A stretch of 6,187 nt of DNA from Dehalococcoidia bacterium (lineage in GTDB: Bacteria > Chloroflexota > Dehalococcoidia > GIF9 > UBA5629), in contig QYPU01000074.1 of NCBI GenBank assembly GCA_007280145.1, forward strand, positions 1 to 6,187, read 5' to 3'. Of this stretch, positions 1 through 4,860 are shown piece after piece. Both the position numbers and the translations under genes were made by a program. The number at the start of each line of letters is the position of its first letter. The stretch's first letter is position 1. The notes under the pieces are model-generated. The model ran no database searches and was not told where the DNA came from. It worked only from the letters and a program-made list of their open reading frames with translations.

Positions 1-86
1 ATCGCATAGTGGTCTAGTGCGGCCGCCTGCTAAGCGGTTACCCTGAGAAATTGGGGTCATGGGTTCGAATCCCATTCCCTCCGCCA
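1..86 (+). tRNA. tRNA-Ser (anticodon GCU), 5' end cut by window edge
   Basis: Serine tRNA reading AGC/AGU codons. Visible elements are the D stem GCA/TGC (4-6 with 18-20), the anticodon stem 22-26 with 34-38, the 7-base loop 27-33 with anticodon GCT at 29-31, a long variable arm from about 39 to 58 as expected for class II serine tRNAs, the T arm ATGGG-TTCGAAT-CCCAT (59-75), the acceptor 3' strand TCCCTCC, discriminator G83 and an encoded CCA (84-86). The first six acceptor bases lie outside the window; base 1 pairs with the T at 76. The long variable arm and the anticodon agree on serine. No convincing terminator follows. Confidence 0.94.
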
Positions 87-179
87 CTCCACAAATTTAA
101 ATTCTATTTAGCCATGCCCCGCCACTATGCAGCCGCGCCCACCCAAAGCACCTGTAATCTATTATAAGTTTGTGTTCTC

Positions 180-204
180 TGCCTTCTGCTTCAATTCATA
201 GAGC
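180..204 (-). repeat. Copy of the mutS 3' end (left member of a direct repeat pair)
   Basis: These 25 bases match 5291-5315, the last coding stretch of mutS, at 24 positions and in the same orientation. Read on the minus strand both copies encode LYELKQKA. The single difference (TAT here, TAC in mutS) is a synonymous tyrosine change. With one 1-base gap the match continues a few bases further (GGCA-GAGA against GGCAAGAGA). After that the left copy reads ENTNL and a stop, unlike the real MutS tail. It could be an attachment-site duplicate left by an integrated element, or a relic of a mutS duplication. Which of these is unproven. Confidence 0.75.
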
Positions 205-222
205 ATGTAGTGCGAGGAATGC

Positions 223-278
223 CATTGCGAGCCGACGCTGCGAGGAACAAAGTGACGAAAGCGGTCAGCGAAGCAACC
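223..278. repeat. Dispersed intergenic repeat of the ATTGCGAG…GAAGCAAC type
   Basis: The stretch begins CATTGCGAG and ends CGAAGCAACC, with an imperfectly palindromic GC-rich middle (GACGCTGCGAGGAACAAAG…). Elements with ATTGCGAG at one end and GAAGCAAT-like bases at the other are common intergenic repeats in many environmental bacterial genomes. This recognition is from memory of the motif; only one copy is in the window, so repetition cannot be shown here. Confidence 0.5.
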
Positions 279-438
279 CAGCCTTGCCCAAACCCCACCA
301 AGGTGCCCTTGAATAGTCCCACCACATTCCCAAATCCAAATTTCTAAACCATAAACAAATGCAAATGACACAAGCTAGAAATTCAATCGGATTTTGGTAT
401 TATTCCGAAAATAGATTCTCGTACTCTGCCCCGGGTGG

Positions 439-458
439 ATTGGAGCATCGGCTCCAAT
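439..458. repeat. Perfect hairpin, 8-bp stem, first of a tandem pair
   Basis: ATTGGAGC (439-446) pairs perfectly with GCTCCAAT (451-458) around the tetraloop ATCG. One base separates it from the next hairpin. There is no T-run, so it is not a standard terminator. Confidence 0.7.
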
Positions 459-459
459 T

Positions 460-485
460 TAGCCTAGAGCGGATGCTCTAGGCTA
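460..485. repeat. Perfect hairpin, 11-bp stem, second of a tandem pair
   Basis: TAGCCTAGAGC (460-470) pairs perfectly with GCTCTAGGCTA (475-485) around GGAT. On the minus strand its core reads GAGCATCCGCTC, almost the same as GAGCATCGGCTC in the hairpin at 439-458, so the two are roughly inverted copies of one motif. Inverted hairpin pairs are typical of REP/BIME-like or miniature mobile elements. The bases that follow (CCCCTACTTTC) make a poor terminator. Confidence 0.75.
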
Positions 486-534
486 CCCCTACTTTCATGA
501 TTCGTTGGTGGGCATGTGCCCATGCGCGTTTGTT

Positions 535-540
535 TAGAAT
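535..540 (+). promoter_or_regulatory. Possible -10 element ahead of the plus-strand small genes
   Basis: TAGAAT matches the -10 consensus at five of six bases. It would start a transcript near 547, where the folded leader begins. No good -35 hexamer is seen at 16-18 bp, so this is a weak call. Confidence 0.25.
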
Positions 541-545
541 TTCAC

Positions 546-632
546 TCCCAGAGGGGATAGAAACAGACAGACCTGAAGGGGTACTGCTCGTTTATGGTTG
601 ACGAGCAAAAATAAGGAATAGGGGGTCTGTCT
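546..632 (+). promoter_or_regulatory. Structured leader with nested inverted repeats
   Basis: AGACAGACC (565-573) is perfectly complementary to GGTCTGTCT (624-632). Nested inside is GCTCGT (586-591) pairing with ACGAGC (601-606). A third small hairpin, TCCC/GGGA (546-549 with 554-557), precedes them. The outer 3' arm ends one base before the GTG at 634 and covers part of the G-rich ribosome binding site (621-625), so the fold would hide that site. This suggests translational control of the downstream gene, or a structured RNA. I do not recognise a known riboswitch class. Confidence 0.45.
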
Positions 633-633
633 A

Positions 634-786
634 GTGACACAAAATAATATACTCGAAGTAAACCACTTTGCAATAGCCTTGGAATTGGCATACAAGATAA
701 GTGAGCAAACCACTGATGTAGACGACATAAAGAGAATACTAAAAATGACAGAGCAAATTTTATCAATTAAACGCCAAGAGAAATGA
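634..786 (+). CDS. Small hypothetical protein, 50 residues, GTG start
   Basis: Function unknown. The product begins MTQNNILEVNHF and ends LSIKRQEK. It is acidic to neutral, probably all helical, with no membrane segment, cysteines or signal peptide. The frame is closed upstream by a TAG at 619-621, so the GTG at 634 is the earliest start. GGGGG at 621-625 lies 8 bases upstream as a possible ribosome binding site, within an inverted repeat arm. The next plus-strand gene starts 27 bases after its stop, so the two may be cotranscribed. The amino-acid mix looks natural, but short length and absence of a known family keep confidence moderate. Confidence 0.5.
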   Translation: MTQNNILEVNHFAIALELAYKISEQTTDVDDIKRILKMTEQILSIKRQEK

Positions 787-813
787 TTACTTGTAGAATG
801 AGGAGTAACTAAG

Positions 814-1404
814 ATGAAGTCATCTAAAAAGACATCAAGTCATCTAGCAAATGCCTGCCAAGCTATTAGTGTTTTATGCTTCTATATGGCAGTATTTGGT
901 TTGATTCTGCTTTTACCTATAAAACCAGAATGGCGAACTGTGTGTTTCTTTAGTATTAGTACCATATTAGGTGTTTTAGAGATTTACCTTCTATTTCTAC
1001 GCAATCTCAAACCTAGCCACCAAAAAAAGAAACCGAGAATAGCAAATATAGTAACTGCAATCCATGATGTTGGGAAGCCTAGAAATTCAACGAAGCCACA
1101 ACCAGGTAGTGAAAGTATAGCAAATCCGAATAATATAACACACAGGAATAAGCATATTGCACCAAGTATATGTCGAAATTCTGACATTTCTAACTCTAAT
1201 ACTTATCTTAACACTAAAGATGTATCAAATCAACCACAATCGAGGAGAACCCCTTCATGCTATCTTAACTATCGGAATGCCGACATCTTCCCCTGTAAAG
1301 TAGTATTTGTTGATAGGTTCTCCCACCCCATGGTGGTGAGTGGCCAGCTTGCTGCTGATAGGTTGGTGGAGGTTGCATCTGCTGTTGCGTTGGCCAGTTC
1401 ATAG
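814..1404 (+). CDS. Small membrane protein; C-terminal two thirds doubtful
   Basis: The frame gives 196 residues. The start is well supported: GAGGAG at 800-805 lies 8 bases before ATG. Residues about 14-36 and 42-63 are two hydrophobic helices separated by a short charged turn (PIKPEWR), followed by a basic stretch (HQKKKPR), so the first 70 residues look like a genuine two-helix inner-membrane protein. From residue about 58 the frame lies opposite the minus-strand gene at 984-1187, and from about residue 151 opposite the zinc-ribbon gene at 1265-1483. That part is rich in K, N, S and T and has no recognisable domain, as expected for the antisense shadow of a membrane protein. The simplest reading is an original gene whose 3' end was lost and replaced by neighbouring DNA. 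No family is recognised. Confidence 0.45.
   Translation: MKSSKKTSSHLANACQAISVLCFYMAVFGLILLLPIKPEWRTVCFFSISTILGVLEIYLLFLRNLKPSHQKKKPRIANIVTAIHDVGKPRNSTKPQPGSESIANPNNITHRNKHIAPSICRNSDISNSNTYLNTKDVSNQPQSRRTPSCYLNYRNADIFPCKVVFVDRFSHPMVVSGQLAADRLVEVASAVALASS
984..1187 (-). CDS. Small two-helix membrane protein, 67 residues
   Basis: The product starts MSEFRHILG and ends LRLRRNRR. It has two hydrophobic helices, about residues 8-30 and 41-62, joined by a Pro/Gly-containing loop (LPGCGFVEFLGFP), and an arginine-rich tail that would sit in the cytoplasm. The composition, including three aromatic residues then WW before the charged tail, looks like a natural membrane protein. The ribosome binding site is weak (TTAGAGTTAGAA before ATG). 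The gene lies 77 bases downstream of the zinc-ribbon gene at 1265-1483 on the same strand and overlaps the plus-strand frame 814-1404 completely. Function unknown. One of the two overlapping frames is probably not translated here, and I favour this one for this stretch. Confidence 0.5.
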   Translation of the reverse strand: MSEFRHILGAICLFLCVILFGFAILSLPGCGFVEFLGFPTSWIAVTIFAILGFFFWWLGLRLRRNRR

Positions 1405-1483
1405 GTGTTCCGCAACCCGTGCAAAACCTCACACCGAAGGCAACCTGAGTACCACAGTTAGGACATTGATACGATTGCTGCAC
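1265..1483 (-). CDS. Short zinc-ribbon protein, probably truncated paralog
   Basis: 72 residues, GTG start. A single zinc ribbon occupies residues 7-24 with cysteines C7, C10, C21 and C24 (CPNCG … CTGCG), the same positions as in three neighbouring genes. A Gln/Pro-rich linker follows (about 31-58: PTQQQMQPPPTYQQQ…), and the protein ends in an unrelated basic tail, LLYRGRCRHSDS. Relatives of this layout normally carry a membrane helix and an exported domain after such a linker. Both are missing, so the gene looks cut short by a deletion or frameshift. The GTG is preceded by AGGAAGTGATAGG, an acceptable ribosome binding site. It could still make a soluble ribbon protein. It overlaps the doubtful 3' part of the plus-strand frame 814-1404 by 140 bases. 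Confidence 0.65.
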   Translation of the reverse strand: MQQSYQCPNCGTQVAFGVRFCTGCGTPMNWPTQQQMQPPPTYQQQAGHSPPWGGRTYQQILLYRGRCRHSDS

Positions 1484-1612
1484 CCTATCACTTCCTGCTT
1501 ACATCAGACCCAACCTTATGCTTATTTCAATTCTTTGGCTCAAGCGCTTCTTTGACCCAAGCTCCACCTTTAACCCAACTTTTTATCAATCGCCTCAATC
1601 GTAACCTGTTAC

Positions 1613-2749
1613 CTACGGAGCAAGAAAGAAGAATTCATCCACACAGACAGCTACTTCTCCCCCTTTCTCTGTGTACGCTCTTACGTACGCTCTTACCTCC
1701 CATGAATATTTCCCTGCTTTAAGTGGGCTGGGTACGACATAAGAGGCACTTTCCGTTCTGCTCTTCAGGACTGTGTGGTAGCCATCTTCGTAGATACCCA
1801 ACTCGACTTGATAGTAACCTACCTCCCCATATTTTGCCCAGTCATATTCCTTCCACACCAATGTAGGAGGGTTTTTGGTAATCGTGCTGTCAGTATAATG
1901 GTAAGTATCTCCGGGTGAAACCAACTCAATAGACCAATCTATCGCTCTGAGTCCTACCTCAACAACTTCTCCACATTCCACATCATGTGAAGGTGAATAA
2001 AAACCCCCGTACCTTTCATATGTGACATATTCCGACCCAGGAAGGCCACAGCTAAAATAATAACGCCCAGGCTCAACAATAAGGAGATAGTTCCCCTCAT
2101 CATCTGTTTCAGTACTAAACCGTTTGTGTTCAAGGGCTATAATGAGAGGGTGTTTAGTATCAGCAATCACAGTACCACTAATTACAGGCCTATCTCCCCA
2201 TAGCACCTTTCCTCTAAATGCGCCCATGCCCGTAGGAAGCGATGGGTCATATATTTTTGCAGGAGGTGATGGTGCTGCAGAAACTGTAATAGTAACCGAC
2301 CGGGTGACACTTCCAGCGGCATTGGTGGCTGTCAGAGTATAGGTTGTGGTGAAAGAAGGTTTTGCTTCGGTGTTTCCCGAAGCTGGGACGGAGCCTATCC
2401 CTTCGTCTATGGCAACAGACGTAGCCCCAGAAACATCCCAGTCCAGAGTGGAACTACTACCTGCAGTTATACTAGCGGAATTGGCTACAAAAGAATTGAT
2501 AACAGGCACAGAAGCAGGTGACGAAGGTGGTGGAGATGTCGTTACTCGAGAACCCGTCCCAAGAGCAAGTAGTATTCCACCAATTAGAAACACAACAGCT
2601 ATCAAAACAACAAGAAATATAAGCCACGGGCTTGTTCCTCGTCGCTCCTCTTTGGTTCCCACAACTAAAAATGCCCCACAACTTGTGCAAAATCTCGCCC
2701 CAAAAGCAACCGGCGAACCACAATTAGGACACGAATACATCTGCTGCAT
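1613..2749 (-). CDS. Zinc-ribbon membrane protein with exported beta-sandwich domains
   Basis: 378 residues. The N terminus is a cytoplasmic zinc ribbon (C7, C10, C21, C24), followed by a basic patch (KEERR) and one membrane helix at about 41-64. A Ser/Pro linker (70-82) leads to an Ig-like or PKD-like domain (83-157; …ITAGSSSTLDWDVSGATS… and TYTLTATNAAGSVTRSVTITV in parts). Next is a carboxypeptidase-regulatory or transthyretin-like fold (about 175-235; FRGKVLWGDRPVISGTVI, then DDEGNYLLIVEPGRYYF), and finally a fibronectin-III-like segment (273-378; …PPTLVWKEYDW…YYQVELGIYEDG…KAGKYSWEVRAYV). The topology would put the beta domains outside the cell, probably for binding or display. No catalytic residues are evident. 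The ATG follows AGGGCAAG, and a TATAAT lies only 9 bases upstream of it. Domain names are fold-level recognition; the substrate is unknown. Confidence 0.85.
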   Translation of the reverse strand: MQQMYSCPNCGSPVAFGARFCTSCGAFLVVGTKEERRGTSPWLIFLVVLIAVVFLIGGILLALGTGSRVTTSPPPSSPASVPVINSFVANSASITAGSSSTLDWDVSGATSVAIDEGIGSVPASGNTEAKPSFTTTYTLTATNAAGSVTRSVTITVSAAPSPPAKIYDPSLPTGMGAFRGKVLWGDRPVISGTVIADTKHPLIIALEHKRFSTETDDEGNYLLIVEPGRYYFSCGLPGSEYVTYERYGGFYSPSHDVECGEVVEVGLRAIDWSIELVSPGDTYHYTDSTITKNPPTLVWKEYDWAKYGEVGYYQVELGIYEDGYHTVLKSRTESASYVVPSPLKAGKYSWEVRAYVRAYTEKGGEVAVCVDEFFFLAP

Positions 2750-2757
2750 CTTGCCCT

Positions 2758-2791
2758 AATTATACACCCAGTCAAAGCAAAGCAGAATACC
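2758..2791 (-). promoter_or_regulatory. Conserved upstream block with TATAAT, copy A
   Basis: Read on the minus strand, this 34-base block matches 4679-4712 at 26 positions without gaps. The identical ends are GGTATTC and GGTGTATAATT. It contains a perfect -10 hexamer TATAAT (2764-2759). The -35 position at 17-bp spacing is TTCTGC, a weak match. In this copy the -10 is only 9 bases from the ATG at 2749, so a transcript from it would start almost at the codon and carry little or no leader. Confidence 0.5.
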
Positions 2792-2805
2792 CGCTACACT
2801 TCCTT

Positions 2806-2867
2806 TTAATGAAGATATAGAATAAAGGATATCCGCTTAATGAAGATATAGAATAAAGGATATCCGC
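2806..2867. repeat. Perfect 31-bp tandem duplication, two copies
   Basis: Copy 1 (2806-2836) and copy 2 (2837-2867) are identical: TTAATGAAGATATAGAATAA then AGGATATCCGC. Each contains the 8-base palindrome GGATATCC, so two such sites are 31 bp apart, close to three helical turns. The duplication lies between the stop at 2882 and the promoter-like block of the next gene. It could be a simple slippage duplication, or paired operator sites. With no spacers it is not a CRISPR array. Confidence 0.9.
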
Positions 2868-2881
2868 AGAGATTCTTACCG

Positions 2882-3370
2882 CTATCTAGGCTCAGGCAAA
2901 CCTAATGAGGATAAGTATCTAATTACATTGTTTGGCAGAATAAACAGCGTCACAAAAAATGATATTATACCCCACCAACCGAGAAAAAATGTTGTAGTTG
3001 TAAACTGCCAGAAGTACTTTCTAATGCAGGCCTTGCACAAGTTTCCCTTTACAGATTTGTTCAGTCTGATGACTAACAGACCTATGTTTTGATGCAACTC
3101 TACGTACTTTGTGGGCGATTCGCTCCAGCAATTCTCGCAGAATGATGCGTAGGCGCTTCCTACAGTTCGCGGTTCTTGGATATCTGATGTTGTCTTCTGC
3201 ATTCCTCCGAACAAATCTGCACCGCAGTTCGGGCAGAATCTCCGCTCAGGGTCGACAGTAGTCTGGCAGTACGGACAAGTGGCGATTAGCCTCCCACCAC
3301 AAACTCCGCAGAACCGTTGACCCAGCGGATTGGAGGAACCGCAATTTCGACACGGTAACATCTGCTGCAT
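2882..3370 (-). CDS. Triple zinc-ribbon protein with C-terminal membrane segment
   Basis: 162 residues from the ATG at 3370. That start is chosen because it gives MQQMLPCRNCG, matching the paralogs. A TTG at 3439 would add 23 residues with no similarity to them. Residues 7-49 form a double zinc ribbon (C7, C10, C21, C24; C32, C35, C46, C49) with the same spacing as the 400-residue neighbour upstream. After a short linker comes a third cysteine pair set (C78, C81 and C112, C115) around KYVELHQNIG and KGNLC, then a hydrophobic helix at about 126-147 containing FLGWWGIISFF. The last part resembles a small ribbon-plus-GWWG-helix module that I have seen attached to other proteins in environmental bacteria; I cannot name its family. 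The 72-base gap to the gene upstream suggests cotranscription. Function unknown, perhaps a membrane-bound adaptor. Confidence 0.82.
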   Translation of the reverse strand: MQQMLPCRNCGSSNPLGQRFCGVCGGRLIATCPYCQTTVDPERRFCPNCGADLFGGMQKTTSDIQEPRTVGSAYASFCENCWSESPTKYVELHQNIGLLVIRLNKSVKGNLCKACIRKYFWQFTTTTFFLGWWGIISFFVTLFILPNNVIRYLSSLGLPEPR

Positions 3371-3442
3371 ATTATCGCCGCCCATCGACTGTACTGAGCG
3401 CCATTTGAGCCAGCCTTGCTGACCTTGGCTCCCAGGCAATGA

Positions 3443-4645
3443 CTACCAATATATCTCTACGGCCTTAACGATGCCTAGCGGCCCAAACCGGCAATTTCCG
3501 AGTTTTCTGGCCAAACCATCCAAGATTCGCTCTTTTTCAGCTAGCTCTGCTTCCCAAGCCTTGAATTCTGAATACTCAGGCTCGGCCAAAGTGGTTCTAC
3601 CACCTAAAGCTTGATTAAAGGCAGCCACCTCGTTGTTATAATCTTCCAGCATATCACCGTATTCCTGCCAGTTCTGAGTGTATTCAATGTAAAAGCTATA
3701 CTGTAGCGACTCGGCCTTATCTATGCTTAAGACTCCGTATTCCTTACCTCTCTCAACGTAAGCTATCGTGTCATACTCGCAAGGATAGAGTACTTCATAT
3801 AGCCGCTCCTCGTAGGTCACTGCTTTTAGTCCCTCCCCTGTGCAATCAATGTATGCTAAGCCTCTATCTGTAGTTTGGAAAGCATTGAGAGCATGCCCTA
3901 TAATATCGTCCTCAAAATCTACACCAACCCAGGCAGCTCTAATACCAGCACGTTCGGCGTTGTTATGCAATGTTTCAGCGAAGTCTCCACACATTCTTAC
4001 TCCTACTATGTATGTTTCCTCGTCAGCATCGTCTTCAAGGATGAAAGACTTTAACTCGGCGAAGCTAATGTCCTTGGCATCTGGATTGTTGACGAGATGG
4101 ATAGGCTCGAAGGATGCCTTAATGTATGGAGGTTGGATATCTGTGTATTGTCGGATGTATTCTGGCGGTGTTTCATAGTCTGGCTCCTGGCCCTCCCCCT
4201 CTGGTTCGGATGGTGGTGTTTCGGTCAGTGCCGGCGAGGTATCTGCCGGCTGGGAGGTAACCGGTGGAGCAGCAGGAGGTGTTCCCTGCAAACCTGAATT
4301 AGCAGCAAAGATTCCTCCTCCCACGAGAAGCGCAATGCCTACTATTAGGCCAAGGTACCCTATTGGTGACGAACTTGTCTGCTTTCGTTGTGGTTCTCTT
4401 CTTCCATAGCTATAGGTGCTCCGTGGCTCGTAATATGTTTTCTGTCCCACACGCAAAGGCTGTGTTTCCTGTTGTTCTGGCCAGCCTAGCCCTGTACGAC
4501 AATCTGGGCAGAATCTGTACGATGGGTCGATAACACTACCACACTGAGGGCAATTGTATATGAACTTGTTACCACAGCCTGTGCAAAACCGCTGACCTAT
4601 TGTATTTTGCCAGCCACACCTTGGACAAGAGAACACCTGTTGCAT
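3443..4645 (-). CDS. Zinc-ribbon membrane protein with transglutaminase-like exported domain
   Basis: 400 residues. An N-terminal double zinc ribbon (C7, C10, C21, C24; C32, C35, C46, C49) is followed by a polar, basic linker (60-92), one membrane helix (about 94-115, PIGYLGLIVGIALLVGGG) and a Pro/Glu-rich stalk (122-165). The exported part contains a transglutaminase-like core: RMCGDFAETLHNNAERAGIRA with C219, GHALNAF with H251 and AYIDCTG with D267. The order and context fit the Cys-His-Asp triad of the papain-like transglutaminase/protease fold. A helical, probably coiled-coil region (about 323-385) follows. A peptidase or cross-linking role is plausible; the substrate is unknown. The ATG is preceded by AGAGGG with 5 bases of spacing, a good site. 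A TATAAT 34 bases upstream makes this the likely first gene of the zinc-ribbon cluster. Confidence 0.88.
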   Translation of the reverse strand: MQQVFSCPRCGWQNTIGQRFCTGCGNKFIYNCPQCGSVIDPSYRFCPDCRTGLGWPEQQETQPLRVGQKTYYEPRSTYSYGRREPQRKQTSSSPIGYLGLIVGIALLVGGGIFAANSGLQGTPPAAPPVTSQPADTSPALTETPPSEPEGEGQEPDYETPPEYIRQYTDIQPPYIKASFEPIHLVNNPDAKDISFAELKSFILEDDADEETYIVGVRMCGDFAETLHNNAERAGIRAAWVGVDFEDDIIGHALNAFQTTDRGLAYIDCTGEGLKAVTYEERLYEVLYPCEYDTIAYVERGKEYGVLSIDKAESLQYSFYIEYTQNWQEYGDMLEDYNNEVAAFNQALGGRTTLAEPEYSEFKAWEAELAEKERILDGLARKLGNCRFGPLGIVKAVEIYW

Positions 4646-4678
4646 CCTATCCCTCTATCGCAGATGTTATGCTATCCC

Positions 4679-4712
4679 AATTATACACCTAGCGAAAATA
4701 AGGTGGAATACC
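4679..4712 (-). promoter_or_regulatory. Conserved upstream block with TATAAT, copy B; probable promoter
   Basis: This copy shares 26 of 34 bases with 2758-2791. TATAAT lies at 4685-4680 on the minus strand, which would start transcription near 4673 and leave a leader of about 28 bases with a ribosome binding site before the ATG at 4645. The -35 position (TTCCAC at 17 bp) is weak, so an activator or a different -35 preference is possible. Confidence 0.55.
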
Positions 4713-4819
4713 ATAAAGCGCTATGACACTGCCTTAACTATAGGCACTTTTGGAATCAACCTAACCAGATGACTCACAAGAGTCTGGAGTTGTAACCCGC
4801 CGATTGTAGACATGTAGTT

Positions 4820-4837
4820 GCGAGGCTTCAGCCTCGC
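4820..4837. repeat. Perfect 7-bp hairpin GCGAGGC-TTCA-GCCTCGC
   Basis: The stem is perfect with a TTCA tetraloop and lies 24 bases beyond the stop of the minus-strand gene ending at 4861. On neither strand is it followed by a run of T, so it is a weak terminator candidate. It more likely belongs to a small dispersed palindromic repeat. Its left flank CATGTAGTTGCGAGG closely resembles CATGTAGTGCGAGG at 204-217. Confidence 0.6.
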
Positions 4838-4860
4838 TTGTTGCTTATTTCTACTTGAGA

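Larger units (their letters stand above)
87..633. other. Intergenic region with repeats and hairpins, no convincing gene
   Basis: I see no believable protein here on either strand. The stretch after the tRNA (87-179) is featureless apart from a short AATTTAAATT palindrome. It is followed by a copy of the mutS 3' tail (180-204), an ATTGCGAG-type dispersed repeat (223-278), two adjacent perfect hairpins (439-458 and 460-485), a short GC-rich palindrome near 510-525, and a structured leader (546-632) in front of the small gene at 634. The mixture resembles a junction zone where several repeats have accumulated. Confidence 0.7.

Noticed and set aside
162..371. Minus-strand 69-codon frame ending LYELKQKAENTNL
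   Set aside because: Its middle is the translation of the ATTGCGAG-type repeat and its end is the mutS-tail copy. There is no ribosome binding site or natural protein pattern; treated as a mosaic of repeats.
534..766. Two minus-strand frames opposite the small gene at 634-786
   Set aside because: Shadows of the plus-strand frame and the folded leader. They have no recognisable domain, and the plus-strand reading is more natural.
1340..1555. Plus-strand 71-codon frame
   Set aside because: It lies antisense to the zinc-ribbon gene at 1265-1483 and is explained by its complement.
1601..1612. GTAAC-CT-GTTAC inverted repeat after the stop at 1613
   Set aside because: A 5-bp stem with a 2-base gap is too short to support a function.
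2124..2759. Plus-strand frames opposite the 378-residue protein, and another minus frame at 2472-2723
   Set aside because: All overlap a gene with clear domains; the minus frame is an out-of-phase, cysteine-rich shadow.
2806..2867. Possible CRISPR array
   Set aside because: The two identical units abut directly with no spacer and no cas genes are present; it is a tandem duplication.
3840..4297. Plus-strand frames opposite the transglutaminase-like gene
   Set aside because: Antisense shadows of a well-supported gene.
4820..4837. Intrinsic terminator
   Set aside because: The stem is perfect, but neither strand has a following T-run.
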